Positions 52,937-61,414 of a stretch of DNA of 64,000 nucleotides are shown one piece after another; position 1 is the first letter of the stretch; each line of letters starts with the position of its first letter. The notes beneath the pieces are model-generated. The model had not been told where the DNA came from, did no database searches, and saw only the letters and a program-made list of their open reading frames with translations. The stretch covers positions 434,001 through 498,000 of the forward strand of contig JAEYWX010000001.1 in the NCBI GenBank assembly GCA_023428755.1, given 5' to 3'. This DNA is from Bacteroidota bacterium. Lineage in GTDB: Bacteria > Bacteroidota > Bacteroidia > Chitinophagales > Chitinophagaceae. The position numbers were made by a program, and so were the translations under genes.

Positions 52937-53695
52937 TTATCTCTCCAAGGGAAACGCTACAAAATAATAATTCAACCGCTGGTAATACTGTTCTTCAAAC
53001 GCTGCTTGCGTTAGTGGTGCTTCCTGTTTCAGATAATTTTTCAATAATGACACTGCATAGCCCCGTTCTGTAAAAAAAACAAACAGTTCATCCGGTGTAG
53101 TAGCATACACATCGGTGCCGCCGATGCCACATTCAAAAATGATGACAGGTTTGTCACGTTCGATCAATTGAACGGCTCCTTTCAGTACACCCAATTCCGC
53201 ACCTTCCACATCGATCTTGATAAAAGCAATGGGTTTGTTTTGCGGTAACAGTACATCATCCAGTCGGGCTGTTTTTACTTCAATGGTTTCATCTGTTTCA
53301 TTGCTTCGATCGTAGCTGCGTTTTTTTATACCGCTGTACGATGGATTGCTGGTAACATGGTTGAAACTGCTGTTCCCGTTTGCATCGCTCAATGCAAGAT
53401 CGTACAGCACAATATTTTTCTGCTGCTGGTATTTTAACTGAAGCGACTGATAAAAAGCAGGCAAAGGTTCAAAGCCAAAATGTGTACCACTGGGTGATTG
53501 TTGCAATAACACATCCAGTATATCACCGGTGTGTGTGCCTACATCAACTGTGTTGCTATGTGCAGTACAAACTTTGCGGATGATCTGTTTGGTTTGCTGA
53601 TCGTACTGTTGATTTCTGGTAAGTGCAACAGGCAGCTTTTTCACCAAACGTTTCAAGCGAAGTAAAATTCCGGTATTGAAAAGCAGAGTTCGCAA
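52937..53695 (-). CDS. FkbM-family SAM-dependent methyltransferase
   Basis: About 253 residues. The SAM-binding motif is NTVDVGTHTGDILDVLLQQS; the FkbM signature is PIAFIKIDVEGAELGVLKGA, followed by PVIIFECGIGGTD. The open frame continues far upstream but overlaps the divergent gene; the TTG at 53695 (before RTLLFNTGILLRLKRL) is a reasonable start, and a GTG at 53644 is an alternative. FkbM enzymes O-methylate sugars, often in surface polysaccharides. Divergent from another methyltransferase with an 86-bp shared spacer. Confidence 0.8.
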   Translation of the reverse strand: MRTLLFNTGILLRLKRLVKKLPVALTRNQQYDQQTKQIIRKVCTAHSNTVDVGTHTGDILDVLLQQSPSGTHFGFEPLPAFYQSLQLKYQQQKNIVLYDLALSDANGNSSFNHVTSNPSYSGIKKRSYDRSNETDETIEVKTARLDDVLLPQNKPIAFIKIDVEGAELGVLKGAVQLIERDKPVIIFECGIGGTDVYATTPDELFVFFTERGYAVSLLKNYLKQEAPLTQAAFEEQYYQRLNYYFVAFPLER

Positions 53696-53781
53696 ACGAA
53701 AAAGGTTTTTTTCAATGAGTAAACGAAGCAGCAAGATAACTTCTTTTGCAGAGAAAGAATTACTTTGCTGTAAATTGAAGC

Positions 53782-54621
53782 ATGCAGCAGTTGAAAAAAA
53801 TATACAATGCAATTGTTCATCCGGCAAAACTGGCGCTGCTCGATTATGGTATTCAGTTAGCACCTGTGTACAGCCGTTCACAACCACATGCATTGTTACT
53901 GCAACAGATCGCTGCCAACAAACCAGCTTACCAACAATTGCTGGAAGAAACATTACAATACCAAACCAATTTGAAACAGATCCCTTTCAACGAAACAACA
54001 GCATCAACCACACCTGTATGGAAGAACCATTTTTTTCCGGGGCTGGATATGGTGCTGCTGTACACATTGCTTGCACAGCTGCAACCAAACCGTTATGTAG
54101 AAATTGGGAGTGGCACCAGTACCAAGCTGGCCGCCAAAGCAAAAGCTGAACAACAATTATCATTTTCGATTACCTGCATTGATCCCTCACCACGCAACGA
54201 AATAAAAGCCGTTGCAGATGAATGGTTCGCTGTTCCCTTGCAACAGGCACCATTATCCTTGTTTGAAAATTTAGAAGCCAATGATGTATTGTTCTTCGAT
54301 GGCTCACACCTGCTGCATGCCAACAGTGATGTGCAATGGTTTTTTCTGGAAGTACTTCCCCGATTGAAAAAAGGAGTTGTGGTACAGGTGCATGATATTT
54401 ATTTACCGTACGATTATCCGCCAAACATGTGCAACCGTTTTTATGCTGAACAATACATGCTGGCTGCAATGCTGTTGAGCAATCCCACCCGTTACGAAAT
54501 TATTGCTCCGAATTTTTACATAAGTGAAGAGGATGAACTGAAACCAATTTTACAACCGTTGTGGAAGGAGTTGCCAGATGTAGAACAGCATGGAGGTTCG
54601 TTTTGGTGGAGGGTGAGATAA
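53782..54621 (+). CDS. Class I SAM-dependent methyltransferase
   Basis: 279 residues. Rossmann-fold methyltransferase motifs: RYVEIGSGTSTKLAAKAKAE (motif I), ITCIDPSPRNEIKAVADEWF (motif II region), NDVLFFDGSHLLHANSDVQW (motif III/IV) and GVVVQVHDIYLPYDYPP. The latter is seen in Methyltransf_24-type enzymes associated with sugar or small-molecule modification. Divergently paired with the FkbM-family gene, it may act in the same glycan or lipid modification pathway. Confidence 0.85.
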   Translation: MQQLKKIYNAIVHPAKLALLDYGIQLAPVYSRSQPHALLLQQIAANKPAYQQLLEETLQYQTNLKQIPFNETTASTTPVWKNHFFPGLDMVLLYTLLAQLQPNRYVEIGSGTSTKLAAKAKAEQQLSFSITCIDPSPRNEIKAVADEWFAVPLQQAPLSLFENLEANDVLFFDGSHLLHANSDVQWFFLEVLPRLKKGVVVQVHDIYLPYDYPPNMCNRFYAEQYMLAAMLLSNPTRYEIIAPNFYISEEDELKPILQPLWKELPDVEQHGGSFWWRVR

Positions 54622-54669
54622 GGAAAAATTGAATGTGAACTGTATTTTACATCAGTATTTGAAACAAAA

Positions 54670-55161
54670 ATGAACGAAGAAAAATTAATCCCTGAATTAG
54701 CAGATTGGAGAAAATTAAACGGCGATCAGTTTTCAATTGAAGATTGGGTGGTAGGTAACGGAGATATAAAATTCGCTATTGGTTATTCAATTCTTTTCTG
54801 GCCAGAATTTATTGAATATGATGAATGTGTAATCTTAAAAAGTCATTTTGACTCCAATAACTTTGAAAGCTGGAAGGATACAGAATATGTTATAAGCTAT
54901 GCTCAAATTGAAACCGTGTTAAATCATATTCATATTCTAGACTTGTTTGGAAGTTATAAAAAGAGAGAAGAAGTGAATTATGAGCAAATTCTATTTTTAG
55001 GCAACCAAATTTGTAATATTTATACAGCAAAGCTAAAGCTTGAATATCCCGAAAAGAATTTCATTTTTAGTTTTAATGGAAATGAGACATTAAATGATCT
55101 CTATGACTATGAATTTACATTTTACCAAGAAAAAAACCTAAATAGAAAAATCAAATCTTAG
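54670..55161 (+). CDS. AT-rich hypothetical protein (163 aa)
   Basis: 163 acidic residues, no signal peptide or membrane helix; rich in Asn, Ile, Lys and Tyr. Motifs such as FAIGYSILFWPEFIEYDECV and VNYEQILFLGNQICNIYTAK resemble small immunity-like proteins but no family is recognised. The codons are noticeably more AT-rich than in both neighbours, suggesting recent acquisition. Single gene, with no obvious partner nearby. Confidence 0.6.
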   Translation: MNEEKLIPELADWRKLNGDQFSIEDWVVGNGDIKFAIGYSILFWPEFIEYDECVILKSHFDSNNFESWKDTEYVISYAQIETVLNHIHILDLFGSYKKREEVNYEQILFLGNQICNIYTAKLKLEYPEKNFIFSFNGNETLNDLYDYEFTFYQEKNLNRKIKS

Positions 55162-55261
55162 GCTTTACTGGTCAATTAACCAATCAACATAACTACAATC
55201 GATCTAATCACAATCGATCAACAATAAAATGATAATTCATAAACAACATAAACCTGTAAAC

Positions 55262-55963
55262 ATGAAACCATACGTTATTTGCCACATGCTTGGTTCGGTA
55301 GACGGACGCATTAAACAAAACATCTGGGGTTTTAAAGATCATCACAAATATTTTGAAGAACCTGCTTCAAAAATAAAAGCAGATGCCTGGCTGGTGGGCC
55401 GCAAAACCATGCAGGAGTTTTGCAGCAAAAAGAAATACAAACTCGAAAAGCCCAAAGAAAAAATTGCCAAAGAAGATTTTATTGCACCGAAAGTGGCAAA
55501 ACAGTTTGCAGTGGTGATTGATCCTTCAGGTAAATGTTTTTGGGATACCAATATGGTTTCAACCGAACAGGTGATTGAAGTGCTGAGCGAAGATGTAAGC
55601 AGCAGCTACCTTGCACACCTGCGCAGCAAAAACGTATCGTACATATTTGCCGGTAAGAAAGAACTGGATCTTGCATTGGCATTGAAAAAACTCAACAAAC
55701 ATTTTGGTATTAAGCGTGTGCGCATTGATGGTGGCGGACATGTAAACGGTTCCTTCCTCAAAGCCGGTTTGATCGATGAATTCAGTTTGGTATTGGCACC
55801 ATTAGCCGATGGAACCGTGGGTGCACCCACCGTATTTGAAGCAGAAGAAGGTTACGGCAAACGAAAGGCAACACACTTTACCTTAAAATCAGTGAAGCGT
55901 ATTTACAAAAATTTTTTGTGGCTGCGTTACATCACCGTAAAAGATAAAAAGACCAAACGTTGA
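55262..55963 (+). CDS. RibD C-terminal-domain (dihydrofolate-reductase-like) reductase
   Basis: 233 residues from the ATG at 55262 (MKPYVICHMLGSVDGRIKQN). NADPH-binding RibD-C motifs: 'HMLGSVDGRI', AWLVGRKTMQEF, RSKNVSYIFAGKKELDLALA and KRVRIDGGGHVNGSFLKAGL-IDEFSLVLAPL. Not fused to a deaminase domain, so not a riboflavin-pathway RibD; stand-alone members are general small-molecule reductases. Separated by 12 bp from a GyrI-like gene, so probably one operon. Confidence 0.9.
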   Translation: MKPYVICHMLGSVDGRIKQNIWGFKDHHKYFEEPASKIKADAWLVGRKTMQEFCSKKKYKLEKPKEKIAKEDFIAPKVAKQFAVVIDPSGKCFWDTNMVSTEQVIEVLSEDVSSSYLAHLRSKNVSYIFAGKKELDLALALKKLNKHFGIKRVRIDGGGHVNGSFLKAGLIDEFSLVLAPLADGTVGAPTVFEAEEGYGKRKATHFTLKSVKRIYKNFLWLRYITVKDKKTKR

Positions 55964-55975
55964 TCCATTAACTGC

Positions 55976-56446
55976 ATGTTACAACCACGTATACTTGAAC
56001 TGCAACCCAAAACACTTGCAGGCAAACAACAACGCATGAGTCTTGTACACAACGAAACAGGATTGTTGTGGCAACGCTTTATGCAGCAACGTTCACAACT
56101 CGCTGCAGTAAATAATTTACTCTATTCATTGCAGCTGTATCCCGCAGATTATTTTCGGGCATTCAATCCTGCCAATGAATTTACCAAGTGGGCATTGGCC
56201 GAAGTAAATGATGCAACCCATTTACCGGAAGGTTTTGAAGTATTTTATTTACCCGGTGGTTTGTATGCCGTGTTCGATCATAAAGGAAGTGGCACTGAAA
56301 TTTTTCAACGCATTTTTACAGAATGGTTACCACAGTCGGGATATGTGTTAGACGATCGTCCGCATTTTGAACTGCTCGGTGAGAAATACAAGAACAACAG
56401 CGCTGATTCGGAAGAAGAAATATGGATACCGGTGAAAAGGAAATGA
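55976..56446 (+). CDS. GyrI-like small-molecule-binding (AraC effector-domain) protein
   Basis: 156 residues. The GyrI-like/AraC effector-binding domain is visible in FEVFYLPGGLYAVFDHKGSG-TEIFQRIFTEWLPQSGYVLDDRPHFELLG and the final EEEIWIPVKR. No DNA-binding domain. Such proteins bind or degrade hydrophobic small molecules. Encoded 12 bp after the RibD-C reductase, hence likely cotranscribed. Confidence 0.85.
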   Translation: MLQPRILELQPKTLAGKQQRMSLVHNETGLLWQRFMQQRSQLAAVNNLLYSLQLYPADYFRAFNPANEFTKWALAEVNDATHLPEGFEVFYLPGGLYAVFDHKGSGTEIFQRIFTEWLPQSGYVLDDRPHFELLGEKYKNNSADSEEEIWIPVKRK

Positions 56447-56585
56447 ACCAAGGCAGTAACAATCAAACACATCCGGAATTTGGATTTATGCGGAGTGGCG
56501 TATAATTTAGAGTCAGTCGCAATTTATTCTGCCAATAGAACAAGAAGAAGAGAATACTAATAAACAATTGCTCCCTCACTGAAAG

Positions 56586-57434
56586 ATGAACAACCACATG
56601 CCAGATATCCGCACAGCACAATGCAACATACATCCTGCATTGCGTTCGCTTATACGGCATATTGTGCTCATTGAAGCAGACTATGGCAATACGCCTGTGC
56701 ATATCGAGGGGAATTATATGCCTTCGCCCGAGCAGGCCATGTTCATCAATCTTCATACACGGTTGAAATCAAAAAAATCAGGCGAAACCAATTTCAATAC
56801 TGTTACATCCTGTACATTGATCGGCGCACAAATCACTCCTTTCAAACTGGTGGTGGAAGAAAGCCACAAAACGGTATCGATCATTTTTCAACCGGGAGGG
56901 CTTAACCGGTTTTTGAATATACCGATGACGGAATTGTTCGATAATGGTTACAGTGGTCGTGAAGTGATTGGCAGAGAGATTGAAGAATTGCTGGATCAAT
57001 CACACGAAACGATCTCGTTCGGGGAATTGAATGAGCTTGTACAATCTTATTTTCTCAAAAAATTATCGCAGGTAAAAGAAGCCTTGCCCATTGATCTTGC
57101 GCTGCAACATTTACTCAGCAACTACAATAGCAACATCGACACCATTGCAGGCATGGCTTGTATGAGTCTCCGCACTTTTGAACGGAAATGTAAAGAGCGA
57201 TTGGGTATGTCGGCCAAAATGTATGCACGGATCGCCCGGTTTCACAAAGCGTATAAAATGCTGGAAGCAAAACCAAATATCGCCTGGACAGAGCTGGCCT
57301 ATAAAGCCGGCTACTACGACCACATGCACTTTATCAGAGACTTTAAGGAATTTGCCAAACGCACGCCCACACTTGTTCACCAGGAACTAACAGGAGAACA
57401 TATACAGTTTCACTTGGATTGGGACAGAGTCTGA
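56586..57434 (+). CDS. AraC-family transcriptional regulator
   Basis: 282 residues. The N-terminal ~150 residues carry a sensory domain (YMPSPEQAMFINLHTRLKSK, SIIFQPGGLNRFLNIPMTEL) of the DUF6597 kind common in Bacteroidota; the C-terminal domain is a two-HTH AraC module: IDTIAGMACMSLRTFERKCK-ERLGMSAKMYARIARFHKAY, then AYKAGYYDHMHFIRDFKEFA. It probably regulates neighbouring genes in response to a metabolite not identifiable from sequence. Confidence 0.92.
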   Translation: MNNHMPDIRTAQCNIHPALRSLIRHIVLIEADYGNTPVHIEGNYMPSPEQAMFINLHTRLKSKKSGETNFNTVTSCTLIGAQITPFKLVVEESHKTVSIIFQPGGLNRFLNIPMTELFDNGYSGREVIGREIEELLDQSHETISFGELNELVQSYFLKKLSQVKEALPIDLALQHLLSNYNSNIDTIAGMACMSLRTFERKCKERLGMSAKMYARIARFHKAYKMLEAKPNIAWTELAYKAGYYDHMHFIRDFKEFAKRTPTLVHQELTGEHIQFHLDWDRV

Positions 57435-57492
57435 TTTTGTCGTTTTCATACTATCGCCATTTCTGTTTCAAAAATAGTTTTACAGCAATAAA

Positions 57493-58233
57493 ATGGCGAA
57501 TATGAAAAAGTCAATCTTACTTCTTAGCACGCTGCTGTGTGTGTCGATGACAGGCTTACATGCACAATACAAACTGTTTACACTGTATACTGATTCTGCT
57601 GCACTGGTTGATGATGCCAAACCGATGGTTGCCGATTTCAACAAACGGGTAAATGCCATCCGGCCTCAATTAAATTTCAAGTTGGGTGTTGTGGTTTACA
57701 CCACGCCTGCTATGGTGTATTATGCTCCCAAAGCAAAAAATATTGTAACCTCACTCTACCACCAATTGCCCGCAGAACACAAGACATTCTTTGCTACGTA
57801 TTCAGACAATGAAACTGAAGCCAAAAAGTTTTTTGCCGGTTTCTTCAATGGGTTTTATATAGCACATGAGCTGGGGCATGGACTGATAGCGGCTTACGGG
57901 CTTCATGATCCGAAAGCGATGTACCAGGAAGAGTTGGATGTGAATATACTTGCCATGAACTACTGGCATAGCGTGGGTAAAACTGCCGAACTGGAACAAT
58001 GCTATCGTTTTGCCAAAGCATTTTTAGCGAAAGTGCCCGACCCTGTTCCTGCAGGTGAAGAAGACCGCATTAAATGGTTCAATGAACATTATTGGGAGCT
58101 GGGCCCGCAACCCGAAAAATATGGGTATTTCCAATTCAGCCAATTTGTAAACATCTATGAAAACTATAACAGAATTCCGATTGACGAGTATTTGGAAACG
58201 TATATCAAACAACTCGAGGAACGGAAGAAGTAA
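57493..58233 (+). CDS. Secreted protein with HELGH metallopeptidase-like motif
   Basis: 246 residues with a signal peptide (SILLLSTLLCVSMTGLHAQ). The motif GFYIAHELGHGLIAAYGLHD is a zincin-type HExxH, and YQEELDVNILAMNYW places an acidic EExD downstream, as in some gluzincins. No assigned family recognised; the protein has no propeptide. The conserved motif implies a zinc site; peptidase activity is plausible but untested. Confidence 0.7.
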   Translation: MANMKKSILLLSTLLCVSMTGLHAQYKLFTLYTDSAALVDDAKPMVADFNKRVNAIRPQLNFKLGVVVYTTPAMVYYAPKAKNIVTSLYHQLPAEHKTFFATYSDNETEAKKFFAGFFNGFYIAHELGHGLIAAYGLHDPKAMYQEELDVNILAMNYWHSVGKTAELEQCYRFAKAFLAKVPDPVPAGEEDRIKWFNEHYWELGPQPEKYGYFQFSQFVNIYENYNRIPIDEYLETYIKQLEERKK

Positions 58234-58278
58234 TGCTTTCTCCACCAATTTATTTTACAAAAATCAAAATACTGTAGT

Positions 58279-58773
58279 ATGAAAAAGTTTGTTCTCTATA
58301 TAGCTGTTGCCTTATCAAGTGGATTGTTCTTTGCGAACATTTATAACTCCATGGTGAATGCAGCCAACTGGGAAAGCAACGTGCCCCGATCGATCACCGC
58401 TGCCCGGGATTTTTTTGTGGTTGCCAATCCGGGTACATTTTTTCAACTCATCGATCCTGCAACTGAAATTGTGATTTTACTTGCATTGATTGTGTGCTGG
58501 AAACAATCAACTTCCATTCGGGTGTATCTGGCAATAGCGTTGCTATTTTTTATCTCCTCCACTGTTTTAACCTTTACCTATTTCTATCCCCGGAATGAGA
58601 TCATGTTTCTTTCACAACAACTCGCCGATACAGAAACACTTCAACGTGTTGCAGCAGAATGGGGAAGAATGAACTGGGTGAGGTCGTTACTAATGCTGGC
58701 AGGTGTTGTTTGTACTTTTCTGGCGTTAGATAAAGTTAACGCCGAGGTTCGTTTGAATTGTTCTAAACAGTAG
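58279..58773 (+). CDS. DUF1772-like membrane protein
   Basis: 164 residues with four membrane helices: VLYIAVALSSGLFFANIYNS, a second near ATEIVILLALIVC, a third VYLAIALLFFISSTVLTFTY, and a fourth VRSLLMLAGVVCTFLALDKV. The NSMVN, 'FYPRNEIM' and GRMNWVRSLLMLAG segments are typical of the DUF1772/anthrone-oxygenase-like family. Function unknown. A short spacer separates it from the preceding metallopeptidase-like gene; cotranscription is possible. Confidence 0.75.
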   Translation: MKKFVLYIAVALSSGLFFANIYNSMVNAANWESNVPRSITAARDFFVVANPGTFFQLIDPATEIVILLALIVCWKQSTSIRVYLAIALLFFISSTVLTFTYFYPRNEIMFLSQQLADTETLQRVAAEWGRMNWVRSLLMLAGVVCTFLALDKVNAEVRLNCSKQ

Positions 58774-58893
58774 TTGTTATCTTTCACTCCGTGATTTAAA
58801 TTTGAATGCAGTTTCAGGCAACAAGTTGTTCAACTCTCCAACTGATAAAATTTCTACTGTTGCTGTTATGAAAATTTAAACAGGATCAACATT

Positions 58894-59310
58894 ATGAATG
58901 AAAAAACAAAAAACTATTTAGATTACGTTCCGTTTTTGATACTGGTTATTTCTGCTATCATTCTTCTCATTATAGTTAACAACTCAGATGTATTGCTTGT
59001 TTGGCAACATTATACAGGACTAATTTTTCTATTGGTTACTGGAGTTTTATTTTATATCCGACATCTTTTCGGAGTATTATTTCTTGGCTTAACCCTTCTT
59101 CTTGGACTTACAGGGTTGTTATCATTTAGTCCAGCCATTACAACCACCTCATTGGGTTTTGGAAGTGGTGAAGAAGGATCGATCACATTGTTGAGATTTC
59201 AACCGCTTTTCCTTTTATGGTTAATCATTTACTTTATTCTTTCCGGAAGGCATTTTATTGGAATTGCAAGTAGTAAATACTGGCAAGAAGTAAAGAGTAA
59301 AGAAAGATGA
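58894..59310 (+). CDS. Hypothetical membrane protein (138 aa)
   Basis: 138 residues, four hydrophobic segments: FLILVISAIILLIIVNN, LIFLLVTGVLFYIRHLFGVL, FLGLTLLLGLTGLLSFSPAI and FQPLFLLWLIIYFILSGRHF. No family recognised. AT-rich spacer before it and about 200 bp of gene-free sequence after it. Confidence 0.65.
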   Translation: MNEKTKNYLDYVPFLILVISAIILLIIVNNSDVLLVWQHYTGLIFLLVTGVLFYIRHLFGVLFLGLTLLLGLTGLLSFSPAITTTSLGFGSGEEGSITLLRFQPLFLLWLIIYFILSGRHFIGIASSKYWQEVKSKER

Positions 59311-59425
59311 CTTAGTACACCGTTGTAGGTCGCCTGACCAATCAAGAAAGCAGCGCAAATAGTGTCTGACATCTCAGCTACGTCCTTACATCAACCTCCT
59401 ACATGCAGTGGGTTGCCGGTATCAG

Positions 59426-59440
59426 GACCTTGCAAAGGTC
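59426..59440. repeat. Short perfect palindrome in the spacer before the 181-aa gene
   Basis: GACCTT-GCA-AAGGTC, in the gene-free 59311-59515 region. Possible regulator-binding site or hairpin; nothing else stands out in that spacer. Confidence 0.3.
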
Positions 59441-59515
59441 TTACACCTGCTGCTGAATCCATCCTCCTTCATTTCCCATTTCAGTTGTACTTTGCCATTC
59501 CAAAATATTTCGAAT

Positions 59516-60061
59516 ATGGAACAAACAACACTCGGCATTGGTACACGGCTGCAACATACACAACATGGTCCCGGTGTGATCGTAGGCATCCGTTACGCAA
59601 CGTATTTGATCTCGTTCATCCACAGCGGTGTAAAAGAAATTGACAAAACCGATACAGCACTCGATGAGATCATTCCCGAAAACATCAGCGAAGAAATTGA
59701 AACGCATAGCGAAGTAGAAAAATCGCTGTTGAAAATTTTGCGTTTGTGGAACGGCGTTAGTGAAGTGGTGCCTCTTGGCGAAAAATGGGAAGGCGGTACC
59801 CTGCTCCTGCAACCCAAAGACAAATCACTCAAGCCCAAAGAAATTCCGATTGAAGATTTCTTTCACAAAATAGTGATGCTGCGTGACCGTCTCCGGGTGT
59901 TGGAACAAAACATTAACAGCAACAAAACACTCAGCGATGAAGAGAAAGTAAATATCCAGCAATACATTACCCGTTGCTACGGTTCGCTCACCACGTTCAA
60001 TGTGTTGTTCAAAAACAAAGAACAGTGGTTTGTGGGCGAAAAGAGCAGCAAGGATGAATAG
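59516..60061 (+). CDS. Conserved hypothetical protein with N-terminal KOW/Tudor-like start
   Basis: 181 residues from the ATG at 59516 (MEQTTLGIGTRLQHTQHGPG); a longer frame has no support. The beginning GIGTRLQHTQHGPGVIVGIR looks like a small beta-barrel of the KOW/SH3 kind; the rest is charged and helical (IVMLRDRLRVLEQNINSNKT). TACTTTG, close to the -7 consensus, lies about 25 bp upstream. Family of unknown function, probably conserved in Bacteroidota. Confidence 0.7.
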   Translation: MEQTTLGIGTRLQHTQHGPGVIVGIRYATYLISFIHSGVKEIDKTDTALDEIIPENISEEIETHSEVEKSLLKILRLWNGVSEVVPLGEKWEGGTLLLQPKDKSLKPKEIPIEDFFHKIVMLRDRLRVLEQNINSNKTLSDEEKVNIQQYITRCYGSLTTFNVLFKNKEQWFVGEKSSKDE

Positions 60062-60064
60062 TGC

Positions 60065-60790
60065 TTAGGCCATCACTTCCAGCTCTAACGCTTTCGCCTT
60101 AGGGAACAGAATATTATTCTCGAGGTGAATATGGGTGTGCAGATCATCTTCAAACTCTTTCAGCTTGGCATATAATACACGATAAGTATTGCATGCTTCC
60201 GGTGGTGCTGTGTACTGATCGCTGAGTGTGGCAATTTCATGAAAATGATCGCCTGCAAATTCATGCTCTGCTTCCATCATAGTGATTGGATTCTTTACCG
60301 TACCGAAATGCGGCCCCTGCATTTTTACGTTGTTTCGTTTAGCTGCTGCCAGTTGGTTTACATAGGGAAATAAGATAATTTCTTCTTTTTCGAGATGATG
60401 TGCGAGTTCATCGGCCACTTCGTTGTACAGGCGTGCAATCGCTTTTGTTTCAGGTCGGTGACCACCATGCACAAGAGCCACTTTGTTGGCATACTGCCGA
60501 ATGAGTTCGAGGTTATTGCTTACATAACTATGGTGTTTCTCCACAATATAGTTGGCCAGTTTATCCAATGGCCATTCGTTGAAATTAGTATCGGTAGTGG
60601 AAGTTGACTGGCCAATGCGGTTCAGTTCTTCCGTCAACTCTTGGTAAGAGATATTCTTTTTTGTGCAGATCTCTTCAACGGTTACTTTTCCGCCGCAGCA
60701 AAAATCAATTCCAAATTTTTTAAACACATCGGCTGTGCGGTAATCTTCGGTTACCAGTTCTGCTACTGTTTTTTCGTTTGTTGCATTCAT
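60065..60790 (-). CDS. ric: Iron-sulfur cluster repair di-iron protein (RIC/YtfE/ScdA)
   Basis: 241 residues. The N-terminal ScdA_N domain is TVAELVTEDYRTADVFKKFG-IDFCCGGKVTVEEICTKKNI with its CC pair. The C-terminal hemerythrin-like di-iron domain has the histidines in EKHHSYVSNN, LVHGGHRPE, LAHHLEKEEIILFPYVNQ, EAEHEFAGDHFHEIAT and DLHTHIHLENNILFP. The protein restores iron centres damaged by nitric oxide or oxidative stress. Convergent with the hypothetical gene on its left. Confidence 0.95.
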   Translation of the reverse strand: MNATNEKTVAELVTEDYRTADVFKKFGIDFCCGGKVTVEEICTKKNISYQELTEELNRIGQSTSTTDTNFNEWPLDKLANYIVEKHHSYVSNNLELIRQYANKVALVHGGHRPETKAIARLYNEVADELAHHLEKEEIILFPYVNQLAAAKRNNVKMQGPHFGTVKNPITMMEAEHEFAGDHFHEIATLSDQYTAPPEACNTYRVLYAKLKEFEDDLHTHIHLENNILFPKAKALELEVMA

Positions 60791-60899
60791 GATTTTGATA
60801 GAATTTGTTGCAACGAAACTACTGCCAGCTGCAGTGGTGCTTTATGAGGCAAATCATAAAGTGCAGGTTTTACAAAACCATTACAAACGAAAAGGGAAA

Positions 60900-61373
60900 T
60901 TAAACGAGGCTTTTCTCCATGTACACCACACCATCCAGCGGGTTTTCATAATAAGCCGTTGTTTCGAGGAAGCCGATCTGCTGGTACAGCCGTATGGCGG
61001 GTTGCAGTTTTTCCAATGTGTCGAGTTTCATTTTGGTATACCCTAACTGCACTGCATCTTTCAGCAATTGTTCTACCAGCACCTTACCAATCTTGTGTTT
61101 GCGGTAATAAGGACGCACATAGAGGCGTTTCATTTCACAAGCGCCCCGCTCAGCCAGTGGTGCCAGGGCAATACAACCTGCCACTTCACTGTTCCATTTG
61201 GCAATGTAAAGCACACCTCTTGGCGGACCATATTTGCGTAAGGGAAATTTTATTTCATCATCAATATTTTGAAAACAAAGATCCTCATCCAGCTCCTGCT
61301 CGTACTCTTTAAACAGCTTCCGCACTTCATCCAATAACCATCCTTCCTGCTGTATATAAATTAACTCCGTCAT
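60900..61373 (-). CDS. GNAT-family N-acetyltransferase
   Basis: 157 residues from the ATG at 61373 (MTELIYIQQEGWLLDEVRKL); the 12-residue upstream extension lies in the promoter region. The GNAT core is VLYIAKWNSEVAGCIALAPL, CEMKRLYVRPYYRKHKIGKV-LVEQLLKDAVQLGYTKMKLD (motif A with the R/Q-x-x-G-x-G/K equivalent), then LYQQIGFLETTAYYENPLDG. Acetylates an unknown small molecule or protein. Divergent from the M19 dipeptidase gene. Confidence 0.9.
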   Translation of the reverse strand: MTELIYIQQEGWLLDEVRKLFKEYEQELDEDLCFQNIDDEIKFPLRKYGPPRGVLYIAKWNSEVAGCIALAPLAERGACEMKRLYVRPYYRKHKIGKVLVEQLLKDAVQLGYTKMKLDTLEKLQPAIRLYQQIGFLETTAYYENPLDGVVYMEKSLV

Positions 61374-61414
61374 TTTTTTATACCTTAACTGCAAACTTAC
61401 AACCTTCACTGCTC

